Part shown: one piece after another, positions 1 through 12,300 of the stretch
Layout: each line of letters starts with the position of its first letter
Position numbering within the stretch: the stretch's first letter is position 1
Assembly: GCF_012489685.1 (NCBI RefSeq)
Contig: NC_080041.1
Span: 135,857,785-135,921,784 of the forward strand
DNA: 64,000 bases
DNA from: Lotus japonicus
Taxonomy: Eukaryota > Streptophyta > Magnoliopsida > Fabales > Fabaceae
Direction of reading: 5' to 3'
Notes under the pieces: generated by a model
The model's database searches: none
What the model saw: only the letters and a program-made list of their open reading frames with translations
What the model was told of the DNA's origin: nothing
Made by a program: the position numbers and the translations under genes

Positions 1-680
1 CTGTTTGCATCTCACATCACATATATCTATGATATATATATTCACATTTTTTAAACATGTGAATAAATTAATTTAAGTGCCTTTGGGATATAGAGATAAT
101 GACGAAGCATGTGAGTATTGTATAGTGTTGTGACGAATAATTATATCTTCAGGTGTGAAGAAGTGGAGGAAGAGAGAAATATGAAGAAAGTAGAGAAAAA
201 ATAAAGATGTTATATGTGATTTGATTGATAAAAAAAAGAGAAATATATAGAAAATGAGGTGGAAAATGAGTGAAGAGGTGTGTATATATCATAACTCGTG
301 TTGTGACCCTTATAATTGTAAATGAACATTTACACTCACGTTGATAAAAAATGAATATAACTTTTTTGGAGAAAAAAATATTTTCATGTTAGGTTTAGCT
401 TGTATCCAAATACACATTAAGTCTGAATGAGGATACATAGGAGAAAAAAGAACTTATGGTTGATCAGGATACTTGATGTATAATAGATGATGTTGTAATA
501 TCACTTATAATCTAATATTCTATATTTTAGGGTGATTTATGTTATAGCATTACAATATTTTTATTTGGCCCTTGCACTATTTTGTGTGATTTTGTATGTT
601 GTTTGAGATTGTCATAACAAAGATTTTTTTTTGATATGAGTGCGACTTTGTGGTTTTTACGTTTTTTACGAACTCTAGCG
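1..680. other. Intergenic DNA, nothing recognised
   Basis: AT-rich sequence with no supportable reading frame, RNA gene or clear repeat boundary. Confidence 0.5.
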
Positions 681-689
681 TTGCGCGGT

Positions 690-1075
690 CCTTTGGAGTT
701 GACGGTTGTTCCTACTCATATATCGTTGTTGGCTCATGCTTAGTCTCCTCCTATTGTTGGGATTTTCAAAATTAATTTTGATGCATCTTTCAAAGGGTCG
801 GTACAAGTTGATTTTGGTCTTGTGATGCTTTTGTTGCTAGCAATTTATTGGCTTGTGCTACTAGGGTGTCAAGAGATGTCAATTTTCTCATGTAGGGTGA
901 GGTCATGTGTTTCGGTTGGTCTCGTTCTTCGGCGAAAGAGCTTGACTTTACTGGAGTTATTTTTAGATGAATTGTTTGGAAGTACGGTGCTAAAAATAGT
1001 ACGCATTTGGGGCATTATTAAGGATTATCATGATTTAGCTTTATCTTTTAGTTCTACATATTTGGCCTTTGTGCA
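690..1075 (+). pseudogene. Decayed LINE RNase H-domain remnant
   Basis: Around 744-827 one frame reads SPPPIVGIFKINFDASFKG, the typical start of the RNase H domain (RVT_3 type) at the end of plant non-LTR retrotransposon polyproteins, with the DAS motif. After a frameshift another frame gives ATRVSRDVNF, then SSAKELDFTGVIF, interrupted by stop codons. The 108-codon open frame at 822-1148 is a chance composite of these frames, not a gene. This is a dead retroelement fragment, with no poly-A end seen. Confidence 0.6.
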
Positions 1076-1084
1076 ACTTAGTGG

Positions 1085-1435
1085 AAACATTGGTTATTTG
1101 CGATGGAAAATTGATCCGTCACAAAATCCTTGGTTTATAGGGAATTAGAGAAGGAAACTTAGAGAGGAAAAGTCTGCCGCATATTCCTTCACAGATAAAC
1201 AAATGAATGATGGAATTTGCGACGGAACAAATCCCTTTATAACGTCCCACCGCTAGTTGTGCATTGCTTACAATGACTTGGTGACGAACTTATATTCCGT
1301 CGCAAGTATGCTGGCAAGGTATTAGTGACGGGTCAAATCTCGTCGCAAACTCGCTGACAAGGAATTTGTAACAGATTAGTTTCCGTCGCAAACCAGCTTG
1401 AAGGATTTCGTGACGGATTGTTTTCCGTCGCAAAC
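1085..1435. repeat. CACTA-type subterminal repeat block
   Basis: The motif GCGACGGAA or its complement TTCCGTCGCAAA, with variants such as GTGACGGA, recurs about every 40-50 bases in both orientations (for example near 1100, 1210, 1290, 1340, 1385 and 1420). Such arrays are typical of the subterminal regions of plant CACTA (En/Spm) elements. I did not find the CACTA terminal repeat, so this is probably a truncated end. Confidence 0.5.
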
Positions 1436-1449
1436 AATCAATTTCTCTG

Positions 1450-2491
1450 ACCTCAACCTTCGGTAAGTAGTTTATTTTTTCGTATTATTTTAATAAAATT
1501 TGATTTATCGATGTTGTGACATTCAAAGTTGATTCACAAAACTAAAATTCGACAAAATTTGTGATCTTAATTTTTTCGCTGATAAATATTAGGTGCTTGT
1601 TGTGGTGTCTTGAGCAAAATTAAGGTGCGGTATCTAAAATGGGTTTGTTCGATAATAAAGATTCATATATCGGTTAAAATTTTGATTTTGTTTTCTCATA
1701 GTAATGCAACGTTTCATTATCAGGGATGTGAGATTTGCTCGTTGTATTTTCTAAGCTTTGTTCATCCATCAATCATGGTTATTTTACGCGCATCTTCATC
1801 ACTATCATTCGTTTCCACCACTCGTTCATGTTTCATTAAAAAATAATTTCATGAGATAAAGTTAATTTATAAGTAAAGTAAAATCTAAATATGTAATATT
1901 TACCATGAATAATATGATAATAATCTATTAAATTACTTAATACGGATACCACACCTAAAAAATAATTAGGGTACCACAAAATTTACCTAAATATTATTAG
2001 TAACTCACTAGCTCTACTGCTGAGAGGTTGGTGATTTATAACTATTCATTCTCAACTTTATTTTCAGGAAATAAAAAAAAACGGATGAGAAATTAAGTGC
2101 AGGATCACAATTATGCCACCTAATATTCAACTTATCTTGTTTCAAACGTGAGTCATTGTGGCTTCTTCTATATTCAACTTTCAACACCGTTCAAACCCAT
2201 AATTACATGTGACATTACCACCTCCAACCATTATCAATTCTTCAAGTAAAAAAGAAAAAGGAAAATTGCATTGAGCTACTTATTACACTAAGTCACTAAC
2301 ATCCCATCTTATTTAAGCAAATATTAACCGCTCTTACTTTATTCAAGATATTGAACTGGCCTCTTATGAGATTTGTCAATATTATATTAGCTTCTCTAAA
2401 GATTTAAAATTATAACACTAAGCATCTCCTACTATTATAATTTGTGTATAATGAGGAGAAGATTAGTGCATTTCGCAAAATAGACAAGAGG
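1450..2491. other. Intergenic DNA, nothing recognised
   Basis: AT-rich, no convincing coding potential. The 78-codon frame at 1610 has no recognisable family features. Confidence 0.45.
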
Positions 2492-3176
2492 TAAGTGAAA
2501 TTTGTGCAATAGAAAAAGAACACATACATGATGTGTGTCTATATCACATGGCCAACAATACACTTAATAATGTGACATAAATTATGATATTGAAAAGGTT
2601 GATAAAAATAAATTACATCTTTAAAAAGCTTTTGAGCATACAAAACACACTCATTCAATACATTTTTTAAAATCTTTCTACAATCGATTAAGTCAAATCA
2701 ACTTCGGAGACAAATTTTATGACTGGCCTCTAGATGTTAAAATAGTAAATGGGAAAAAATAAGTTGTTTCAAACAAGCTATTAATTGGTCCAATATAAAA
2801 CTATCCAGAATAAACTTAGGTAACTCATCTTCCTTTTTAATGCTTTAGTACAAATCACGTAAGCTATATTTCAAACGCCAATACACTATTGTGAGGGATT
2901 GTATATTTTTGCTTTCAGACTTTGATGTTTTCTCCTTATTGTTTGTCCGCCGTACAGGAAATTGTGCGGCCGATGCTTTAGCGTCTTTATCGTTTTTGCG
3001 GGGTGAGTTTGTGTGGATTGAGGACGTCCCTCCTCAGCTTATTGGCATTGTCCAATCTGATGTACTAGCCTCAGTGCCTCCTACTTCTTCTTAATTGAAT
3101 GAGTTTTGATTTTTAAAAAAAAAACTTACTTTTTTCTTATGTAAAACAGGCTACTTCCATATAGACCTCACATTAA
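2492..3176. repeat. Direct repeat copy A flanking the RLP locus
   Basis: About 400 bases from TAAGTGAAATTT at 2492 to about 2890, then again from ACTTACTTTTTTCTTAT at about 3124 to about 3176, match 8387-8857 closely in the same orientation. Copy A is interrupted by a LINE fragment that copy B lacks. The pair brackets the receptor-like protein locus about 5.9 kb apart. Confidence 0.75.
2891..3123 (+). mobile_element. 5'-truncated LINE 3' end (RNase H tail plus poly-A)
   Basis: The frame reads a RNase H C-terminal segment: FVRRTGNCAADALASLSFL matches the conserved HV.R.GN..AD.LA block of plant LINE RNase H domains. A stop codon and a run of ten A follow. The insertion sits inside direct repeat copy A, and copy B (around 8780-8807) gives an approximate empty site. 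About 12 bases of the empty site seem to be lost on insertion. Confidence 0.7.
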
Positions 3177-3775
3177 CCTTCTTAAAGCAATTCATTAACC
3201 TTCACCTAACATAACTAATAAGAATTCTACAAGAGTTTATTATCATATATGTTTTTACTTTTTATATAACCTTAAACTTGGTTTTATAGTTTATACTTTT
3301 TTAGCTGCTACAGTAGCCTTAGGCACTGCAAATTTGCTATGGTCCTTGAATGACATTTGAATTATCCTGAGTGATAATAGCTATTTTTTTACTTAATTAT
3401 TCATACTCTGAAAGCTATCAATACCAAATTTAAAATGCTAGAAGCCCATACTATATTCTATCTATAGAGCTAGTGAATCAAATTCTGTGAGCCAATTTTT
3501 CAGCTGATGAGGAAATGATGATAGATTCAAAGGATTTCTGAAATGTCAATATCATTTTCTCCCGTTATTTTTTGGGCACATTCTCTCATAAATACTTTCA
3601 TTTGCGGTACCAAATTCGCTCAGACATGAAAACTCAAGTTTTTTTATTTTATTTGCATGACGACATGAAATAGATCTCTTAGTAGTATTAGGGAGATATA
3701 AGAATTCATTTCTCACACAGAAGTTACAAACAACTGCATTTATGTACCAAACAGACCCATATTGAACTAATTCAT
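3177..3775. other. Intergenic DNA and possible RLP 3' flank
   Basis: No gene seen. The minus-strand frame at 3552-3779 directly follows the RLP stop and has no family features; it is probably 3' untranslated or intergenic sequence. Confidence 0.45.
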
Positions 3776-6747
3776 TCATCTGCGGTTTGTACGGGCTCTG
3801 TTGTTTGTCCCTTTCACGCTTATACCAAGCAGACCTTCAACAAGTGTCGCAAGCCAATGAGGTTTTGCAGTCAAAAATAAATTATATCCCAAGAGCATCC
3901 CAGACACAGCCCCACACGCATATCCCACAGCCACAGATTTCCAACCAAATCCTGATTCTTCATCATCTTGAAATGTTGAATGTGGTGGATGTTCTTCATC
4001 CTTATTGCATGATTTTGACAAAGGGAGTCCACATAGCATTGGATTTCCTCCATAAGAAGCATTTCCAAATGTGTAAAATTGTCCACCAGTAGGTATGATT
4101 CCCTCAAGATGGTTTTGTGAAAGGTTCAAGGTAGAAAGAAAATTTAAATTTGTCAAAGCCAAAGGAATGTCACATGTCAACCGGTTCCATGAGAGGTCCA
4201 ACCATTCCAAATTTGTCAAATTACTCAATGAATGTGGAATGACACCATTGATTCCATTGTTTGAAAGATTAAGTCCTATAAGAGACTTTAATTGACCAAT
4301 GACTTTTGGAATGCCACCTTCAAACATGTTGTTTGACAAATCAATAGTTGTGAAAGCAGTTAATATCCTCTTGAGCTCCATTTCTTGACCTTTCATTATG
4401 ACCACCACTGAATCTTTGTAGTAACTTTTGTCGTCCATGTATAGGGAGCGGTTTGGATAATTACTCACATTCATCATTCCTTGAAAGTTCATGAAGCATG
4501 ATGCTGGCAAGGAGCCACTAAAATTGTTATTGGCGACATCAAGAATTCTCAACTTGGGAAATGGATGTTTGGTGTTGGAACAAGTGATGATACCACGAAG
4601 TTTGTTTGACTGTAAACGGAGTACTTGTAACTCTTGCAGAGTTTCTAGTCGTCTAGGAAATGAATCTTCTATGTTGTTGTCTCCAAGGTCCAAAACTTCG
4701 AGTTTTGTGCACTGGGCCAAGGCATGTGGTAATGGTCCATCCAATCGATTGCCATTCAACTTTATTGTCTCAAACACATTTCTCTTGAAAAAAATTTTAG
4801 GTATGGTTCCATGAAGGTTGTTCATTTGCAAATCCAACACCACAAGATCATGAAATGTCCCCAAGCACTGGGGAATCGTGCCAGTCAAGTTGTTGTGAGC
4901 CAAATTGAGCACCATGAGGGAGCTTGCATTGCATAGGCATTGTGGAATCGTGCCAATCAAGTTATTGTGAGCCAAGTTGAGTACACTAAGGGAGCTTGCA
5001 CTGCATGTGATTGAATTAATGTCTCCAGTGAAGTGGTTATTTGAGACAAGAAAGTTTTGGATACTCCTTGGAGGAATTGGAAGGTCACCTTCCAACTGGT
5101 TGAAACTGAGATCAATATGTTCAATGTCCTTCCATGAGTACAAGAGATTCTCATGAAACCATTTGGGAATTTTTCCATGAATTTTATTATAAGAAAGATC
5201 TAATGCTTTCAAATTTTGAAGTGGTGCTAAGAATTTAGGAAAACTGCTCCCAATATTACATGAAGATAGATATAAGAATTGAAGGTTGGGTAACTCATAG
5301 TCAACACTACTATCAAAACTAATTGAGAGAAAATTAATATGAGAAAGATTGAGGGAATTTAGACTTTTAAGCTTTGAAAATTGGTGGAAGTCCACATAAA
5401 AATTCAGGTCATTTGATGAAAAGTCTAAGCGAGTTAGATTTTTGAATTCAAATATTGAATTCGGAAGTTGACCTTGCAGTTTGTTGTTAGAGAGACACAA
5501 ATATTCCAAAGCATAAGTTGAGAATTCACTAATTGGCCCTGTGAGATGGTTGTTACTAAGATCCAAATATGACAAGAAAGGTAAAGAATAACACCAATGA
5601 GGAATTGTTCCAGTTAACATACTATTTGACAAATCTAGAAATTCTAGTTTTGGAAGTCCAACCATTTTACTTGGAATCGGCCTCTTAGGTTGTTCATTGA
5701 AAGTAGGAGAGATTCTAATTTGAGAAGCTGACCAAGCTGTTCTGGGATGTAACCGCTAAAATTATTGTACCTAAGGTCAAAGTAAGTGAGATGTTTGAGG
5801 TTTGACAGTAATGGTGGGATCTCATCGTGAAAGTAATTTTCCCTGAGGTTCAAACGTGTTAGTCGAGTGAGGTTCCACAAAGATAGAGGAACCACTCCAT
5901 TGAATTTGCTGCAGTACAGATCAAGTATTTCAAGAGATTTCAAATGGCCTATGGAATTTGGAATTTCTCCTGAGAATGAGGTCGCAGAGAGATCCAAGTA
6001 CCTTAGAAAATTCTTCAAGATTGGGTAAACAGAAGATGTCACTTGGAAAATTCCCATGTAATCCAGTCCCACTTAGTTGAAGAGAGACGCAAGGAGGATG
6101 ACAAATTCATCAAAGAGCTAACTCTTATGGAAGACATGTCTATGCCATCAAGATGGAGCTCCGTTAAATTAGTTGTGTTAAGAATGAGCTTCTTCCACGT
6201 GGATAAATCAAGTCTCATTTCAAAGTTGTCGCTGAGATCAAGAGATTCAAGTTTTGACAAGTGAGAGATTGTGGAAGGGATATCACCCGTGATTTCAGAG
6301 TGTGATAAATTCAGATGGGTGAGTCTGTCTAAAGAGATCACCAATTCCAGAATACAATGGAGACACAGAAAAATAATTCAAAACAAGTTTGAGTTGTTGA
6401 AGGTGCCTCAGCTGGAATATGGTGCTATTGGGATGGAACTCACCATGAAGATGACCACAACTAAGGTCGAGACGAATCACGTGGCCTGACACGGCATCAC
6501 ACGTGATCCCATCCCATGCACAACAATCTGTATTGTTTTTCCAAGACTCTGTCTTAGAAGGAAAAGAGGGACAAGGAGACCGATAAAAAATGTTATCAGC
6601 TGAAGTGTTGACAACAAATGAGTTTTTGAATTGAAGCAAAGCAGAGTTGTCATGATAGTTGCACAGTGAGTAAGTGTATGAAGGAAAATGAAGAAAAAGT
6701 AACAAGAACAAGTGGAAGATAAAATATGGTAAAGGAAACCACCCCAT
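3776..6747 (-). pseudogene. LRR receptor-like protein (Cf-9 type), frameshifted
   Basis: A single-exon gene of about 990 codons. From the 5' end (6747) it has a signal peptide (hydrophobic FHLFLLLFLHF), the LRRNT cap with the NNTDCCAWDGITCD motif, then about 25 leucine-rich repeats of the plant LxxLxxLxLSxNxLxGxIP type. An island follows near PNRSLYMDDKSYYKDSVVV, then the last repeats, an acidic stretch, one membrane segment (VAVGYACGAVSGMLLGYNLFL, with a GxxxG-like pattern) and a short basic tail without kinase. This is the plan of Cf-9/Ve1-like surface immune receptors, which signal through SOBIR1-type co-receptor kinases. The frame changes near 6330, 6090, 6020 and 5660; every segment between is free of stops. 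It is either a young pseudogene or an allele hit by assembly indels. An inverted-repeat element lies about 95 bp upstream of the ATG. Confidence 0.88.
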
Positions 6748-6841
6748 GTGAAAAATAGAAGAAGCTATATGGAGAATTTCACGGTTAAGGAAACAAGAGA
6801 ATTAATTTTGTATAGAACCCATTCATGAACGTCCATTTATA

Positions 6842-7763
6842 GGGGTTGTCTAAATGACACATGGTGAAATTTGGATTAAATAACCCATTGTCTAGGTGGA
6901 CCAATCACATTTAAGATAAATTAGTTGAATTTTTTATATTTTATTTATAATATATTTAGAGTTAAATATGTTTTTAGTCCCTCACTCATACACATAAATA
7001 TAAAATGGTACCTGAAAAAAACCACAAAAATTTTAGTCCTTGAAAAATTACATTTAATCTAAAATGGTCCTTATGATATCATAAAACATACGTGACAATT
7101 TTGGTCCCTTTAAAATTTCTCCCATCAAATTTGGCCCTCTTTCGTTCATTATTATTTCATATTGTACAGGAATAACTCCACGTTTCCATTTTTGCATAGG
7201 GTATAGGAAGCCATTTTTTGGTCCTACGCAGGTTATATGAATTCATTTTTGTTGAAAGACAAATATTATTCAAATAAAGAACAGAAAACATCAAACGGTG
7301 GCCCAAGGCTCACCTACAGTAACGAAGAAATACATAGCAAGATAACGCAAAACAAAACAAATAGATTTGCCAAATTCATTATTCTATATATTTAAATTTG
7401 AAGAACATAACAACATGAAACCAAGTGATCTGAGAATCCCATGGCTGCGTTCTTTGAGTTTTGGGATATATAAAATTCTAGGTTTTGAAATAATTATGAG
7501 GGGAGAGGACTAAATTTAGTGGAAGAAATTTTGGAGGGGCTGAAATAGATATGAAAAAAAAATTTAAGGACTAAAACCTGTGTTTTATTTTTCAGGTAGC
7601 ATTATAGATTCATTTGTATAAATTAGGGACCAAAAATATATTTAATCCTAAATAAATTAATAAATAAAATATAAAAACTCAATTAATGATCTTAAATGTG
7701 ATTGGTACACCTAGACAATGGGTTATTTAACCTAAGTTTCAACATGGGTCATTTAGACAACCT
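6842..7763. mobile_element. Nested inverted-repeat (foldback/MULE-like) element
   Basis: The left end GGTTGTCTAAATGAC (from 6844) is repeated inverted at the right end (GTCATTTAGACAACC, to 7762). The arms, including the AACCCATTGTCTAGGTG block, stay similar for about 120 bases. CATTTATA at 6834-6841 and again at 7764-7771 is an apparent 8-bp target-site duplication. No transposase is visible. It lies in the proximal upstream region of the RLP gene. Confidence 0.75.
6955..7652. mobile_element. Inner legume-type terminal-inverted-repeat element
   Basis: Nested in the 6842-7763 element. The left arm GTTAAATATGTTTTTAGTCC is matched inverted by the right arm (AGGGACCAAAAATATATTTAA), and similarity continues inward through GGTACCTGAAAAA and TTTTAGTCCTT. 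Ends of this type are common in legume genomes. I could not read its target duplication. Confidence 0.65.
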
Positions 7764-7771
7764 CATTTATA

Positions 7772-8386
7772 TATTAGACTAAAAGTTCTAAGCATAAGTC
7801 ATCTAACCATGTATCCAGTACTTCAATAATGTTCACAAGTGAAGATTTGGACTTTCAAGTCTATGTATATGTTGACAGGACATTCACTACTGTCTGATCA
7901 CCAAATTGCTATTCACTACTACATTTTTGCCATTTTCCTTCCAGTTTATTTTTTCACAACATTTTTTTTACTGATTTTGCTGTGTTTTTTTTTTGTGTAT
8001 TTATGTCTCTCGGGGAAAATTTGGTATTTAAATTCGCAGATTTAAGTCTATTAAAAAAGACTACAAGAAAATCTGCAGAAAATTAATTATGTACCATTTT
8101 TCCTCATTCACTATATACCATATTGACCCCCCATTTGTGCCTTCACTGATTGATACTAACCACTTGAGTCCAGAATTTCATGACTTTAATTAAGTGCGCT
8201 AATTAAGAGAAGTGTACAAAGAAGTTATAGTTCTATGTATAAATGATTGAATGTGGAAAGGTAAATGAGAAAAGAAAGCCAAGGAGAATTAAGTGTTTGA
8301 GTGCATTGACACATTTGCTTCCACCAAAATTTGAGAGCCTTTTCTGTATTTGATAATGAACCCTCAATCTTTATTAGTGCGGCACT
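7772..8386. other. Intergenic DNA, nothing recognised
   Basis: AT-rich, no coding support; the short open frames here are low-complexity. Confidence 0.45.
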
Positions 8387-8857
8387 TAAGTGAAATTTGC
8401 GCAATAGAAAAAGAACATATACAGGATGTGTGTCTATATGACATGCCCAACAATAATCTTGATAATGTGACATGAATTATGATATTGAAACTGTTGATAA
8501 AAATAAATTACATCTTTAAAAAGCTTTCGAGCATACAAAACACACTCACTCAATACATGTTTTGAAAATCTTTCTACAATAGATTAAGTCAAAATCAACT
8601 TCGGAGACACATTTTATGAGTGCCCTCTAGATGTTAAAATTGTTTCTGGAAAAAAATAAGTTGTTTCAAACAAGCTATTAATTAGTCCAATATATAACTA
8701 TCCAGAATAAACTTAGGTAACTCATCTTCCTTTTTAATGCTTTAGTACAAATTACGTAAGCTATATTTCAAACACCAATAAACTATAAGTATATAACAAC
8801 TTACTTTTTTCTTATATAAAACATGCTACTTCAATAGACTTCACATTAGCCTTCTAT
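8387..8857. repeat. Direct repeat copy B flanking the RLP locus
   Basis: Matches 2492-3176 in the same orientation, without the LINE insertion found in copy A. Similarity ends shortly after TATAAAACATGCTACTTC. Confidence 0.75.
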
Positions 8858-9315
8858 TTCTACCATTTGGCTACCAGAAGAAGGCAAAAAGAACAAGAAA
8901 GACTCATTATTTTCCAAATAAAGTTTTTTTTTAAATGAAGAGCTATAATTTGCTCGACAGAATATTGAACAGTATTAAGACCGCACCTTGAAAATGAAAG
9001 GAAAATATAGCCCAGAAGCTACCCTAGGACCCTAGGAAGTATATATCTACCTTATTTGTCCTGGTATAGGAAAACTAACAGGCCCACAAAAATGAAGAGG
9101 TATTAGCCAGCAATCCTAATGTTTAAATACATCATGACATGAGTAAATGAGGCAGAACAATATTTCAAGGACAAGCAATGCATGAGTGTTAATTGCAAGA
9201 GGCCACGACCCTTAACGAATGGTGCATACTATAAACGGCATCAGGAGACAAAGATTGCTGGCATGTAGCGATATCATACATCGTTGCTATCAAACCCAAA
9301 AGCCATCACAAATTC
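8858..9315. other. Flank downstream of the AHL gene
   Basis: No separate gene seen. It probably contains the AHL 3' untranslated region near 9315 and below. Confidence 0.4.
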
Positions 9316-12300
9316 TCAATCAGGAATTTGATCATATCCTCCATTCTCAGGAGACTGGTGCGCTCCATGACCTGGTCTTCCTGCAGATAGGAAACCTTAC
9401 TTCAGTGTCTCTTCTCACTCTAAGACAAGTGGATTTAGATTTCCTGAAGTAAGAGAAATCTCGCATTCACAAAGTCAAGCATTTTGAGCCATCTGATCTT
9501 AATTATCTTAATTGGACGACTCACATTTTAAGTTGTAATAAGTAACTTGGAATAGTAACTCGGAATATGAGCCTCGACGGCTCAAAATACTTGAATGCCT
9601 GAATGCGGGATTCCCCCAGTGTTGTCAAATCGCGATCGCGGAAAATCGCGGTGAGGCCAAAATCCGCTATTGCGTTTAGCGGATAGCGTCACGGGCAAAT
9701 AGCGGTTAAAATAAGTAAAATATTATAAAAAAAAAACAGCTTATCAGACATCTATTGCAATACTAGAGCAGAAACATTTGAAATGAACAAATAAAAACTG
9801 CATAAAAAACAACAGCTTATCACATAACAATAAAAACTGCATAAAATCATCATTTTTAACAACCAAATTTTAACTATTAAAGGGTGCCACCAGCTCAAAT
9901 CAAATGTCAAAAGACTTAAAACAACATAAACCAAACACAAGTCTTAAAACAGTGAAACAGAAAAAGGAAATGCAACAAAAACGAATTAATGGGGAGTTAA
10001 TTGGGCTTGTAGAAGAAGGATGAGAGAAGGAGAATAAGGATTTTGGAAACCTTTTCAATTCTGTCGTGATTCTTCATGATGAAGCGTAAATATAGAAAAA
10101 AATAATTAATGGGGAGTTAATTGGGCAGTAAAGCAGTGAAACAGAAAAAGAAAATGCAACAAAAACGAATTAATGGGGAGTTAATTGGGCAGTTGGTGGC
10201 CCACTAGTCAAGAATTACTGAATTACCATATTTAAAAACCCTAAAAAATAAAAAAAAACGTGCAGTATTCCTGAAAATCCGCTATTTCAGTTTAGCTTCC
10301 AGCGCCGCTACGGCCGTCGCGGCCGCAATTGCGTTTCTCGCGTTGGCCGCTATGTCGCGGCGTAGCGATTGCGGTGGCCCTAAAATCCGCTACGCTATAG
10401 CGGGTCGCGGCCGCTATAGCCGCTATTTGATAACACTGGATTCCCCCAGGTTCAGAGAATCCAAATCCTTAGAAAGCAAGGTGAGGCGTGTTAGCCGAAA
10501 TCAAAGGAGTTCATACCTGTCAGCTCATAAGCAGTATTTCTTGAGTCCGGATGAGCACCCCAGTCAGTGGACCGGGGAGGTGTCACATGCAAACCAAGCT
10601 GTTGAATCATGAAATGACTTCCGCCCATAGCTTGATGCTCATCATTTCCCTGGATTTGATTGCCGCTGGAACGTTCAACTGCTTGGCGGAAACCTAAACT
10701 TGATGCTGATTCACCGACTGGTGATGGCAACTTGCTGGCAGAGGCATCACCTTTTACACCAGTGTCTTTCTTGGTGTCAAGTACAAATGAACCAATAATG
10801 ACCTGTGTGGATTAACTATTAATCAATAGAAACTTCATGGTGCGACTCATATCAGGAAGTGCCTGGTAGGAGTGAACACAAGAAGGTGAAAAATAAAATA
10901 ATGAAATTTGAGAATATACACAGATATAAAGTCAGTCTAAATGTATGCCTAATTTTCATTCTATCTTTTTTACCAACCATTTTACTCTTACCAAGACAAC
11001 CCTAGACGCCCACCTTATTCCCCCTTTCTTTGCAGGAAAAGTAGAACAACACTTAAAGGCTATTTAATAAAAACTATAGAAGAAACATGAATATGCAGAG
11101 TAGAGAATCATTCTATATTCATAAGGAGAGTTTTTTTCTAAAACTTTCTCCCCATGGCCCTCACCCTCTTTTTTCCTTGAAGCATCTGTTACATACTGAT
11201 CACGACAACAATTTAAAGAAAAATGTAAGACACAACTCATATCTCCCATCTACAAGTTCATTCTGAAATTACCTGAACAGGACCAGCAGCTTTAAGGGGC
11301 CCACCAACTCCACCACCAATGATTTGTCCATCAATGTTTGACAAGCATACGCTGAGACCACCACTTCGAGCTCCAGTTTCATTATGGACATAGGAACCAG
11401 TAAGTGAAATAATCTCAAAACGGCCCTGATATAAAAGCAAGAAATAACAAACGATAAAGATTAACTATTGTTTTCAGCAAATTTTCCATGTTTTCATAAA
11501 ATTGTAGAGTCCTACTTAATATTACTACTGCTTGGCACTAACTTAAAGTGATCAAATATAGACAGTTTTCATGTAGGTTCTTCTTACTAACTTCACGTGA
11601 GAGTTTTTTGTTTAATCCTCCAATTACTACTATGTCCAGTTTTGGCCATTAGAAAACAAACTAGCCATAACACAAATGTGTGTGTGCACGAAATCAAAGA
11701 GATGAAGTGAAACTATGATGAGCGAAAAATGAAAAATATGGAGAAAGAAAATTACTTATTGCTATTGCATAATATTTTTTATATTAGCATTTCTAGTCCA
11801 TTGCTTTTTATTAGGATATTTGCACAACATGTGGATACATAAAAGAGACGATTTTAGACCTTTATGGCAAAAAGTAAAGATAAATATAGGTCTCTTTATT
11901 ACTAGTTGATATAAATTCAAATTTGAAAACACTAATCACATTATTTGATGGCAAGAAAAAATGATAAAATCCAAAATAATATACAAGATTGTGAGCATTA
12001 CTATCATAGTAGTCATATCAAATGTATTTCGAGTTTTTGATCAAGGGATGCAAATTTCAATAGTCACATTCCCCTTTGAAGATTGATAAATAGGTTGAAT
12101 AACATAAAAGACATGATAAAAAGATAGTGATTAATATTTTACCTCATATGTAACATTGCCTCCGGACGATGCTGGTTGACGAAGAGATGCATTAGAGATG
12201 GACCCAGATGCAGACAGAATGCACACCTCACGCCTACTTTGTTGCATAAATAACATAATTTTCTGGCCAACATCCTGTTGAATGCATGCTCAAATAATTC

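Noticed and set aside
822..1148. 108-codon plus-strand frame
   Set aside because: Crosses frames of a decayed LINE RNase H domain; not a gene.
9219..9452. 77-codon plus-strand open frame
   Set aside because: It lies antisense over the last AHL coding exon, which explains the open frame; it has no family features.
10491..10516. AHL ending MNSFDFG at the stop codon at 10491
   Set aside because: A splice donor (GTATGA) directly after ELTG joins in phase to an exon at 9380 encoding the conserved RPGHGAHQSPENGGYDQIPD tail; the read-through ending is probably intron.
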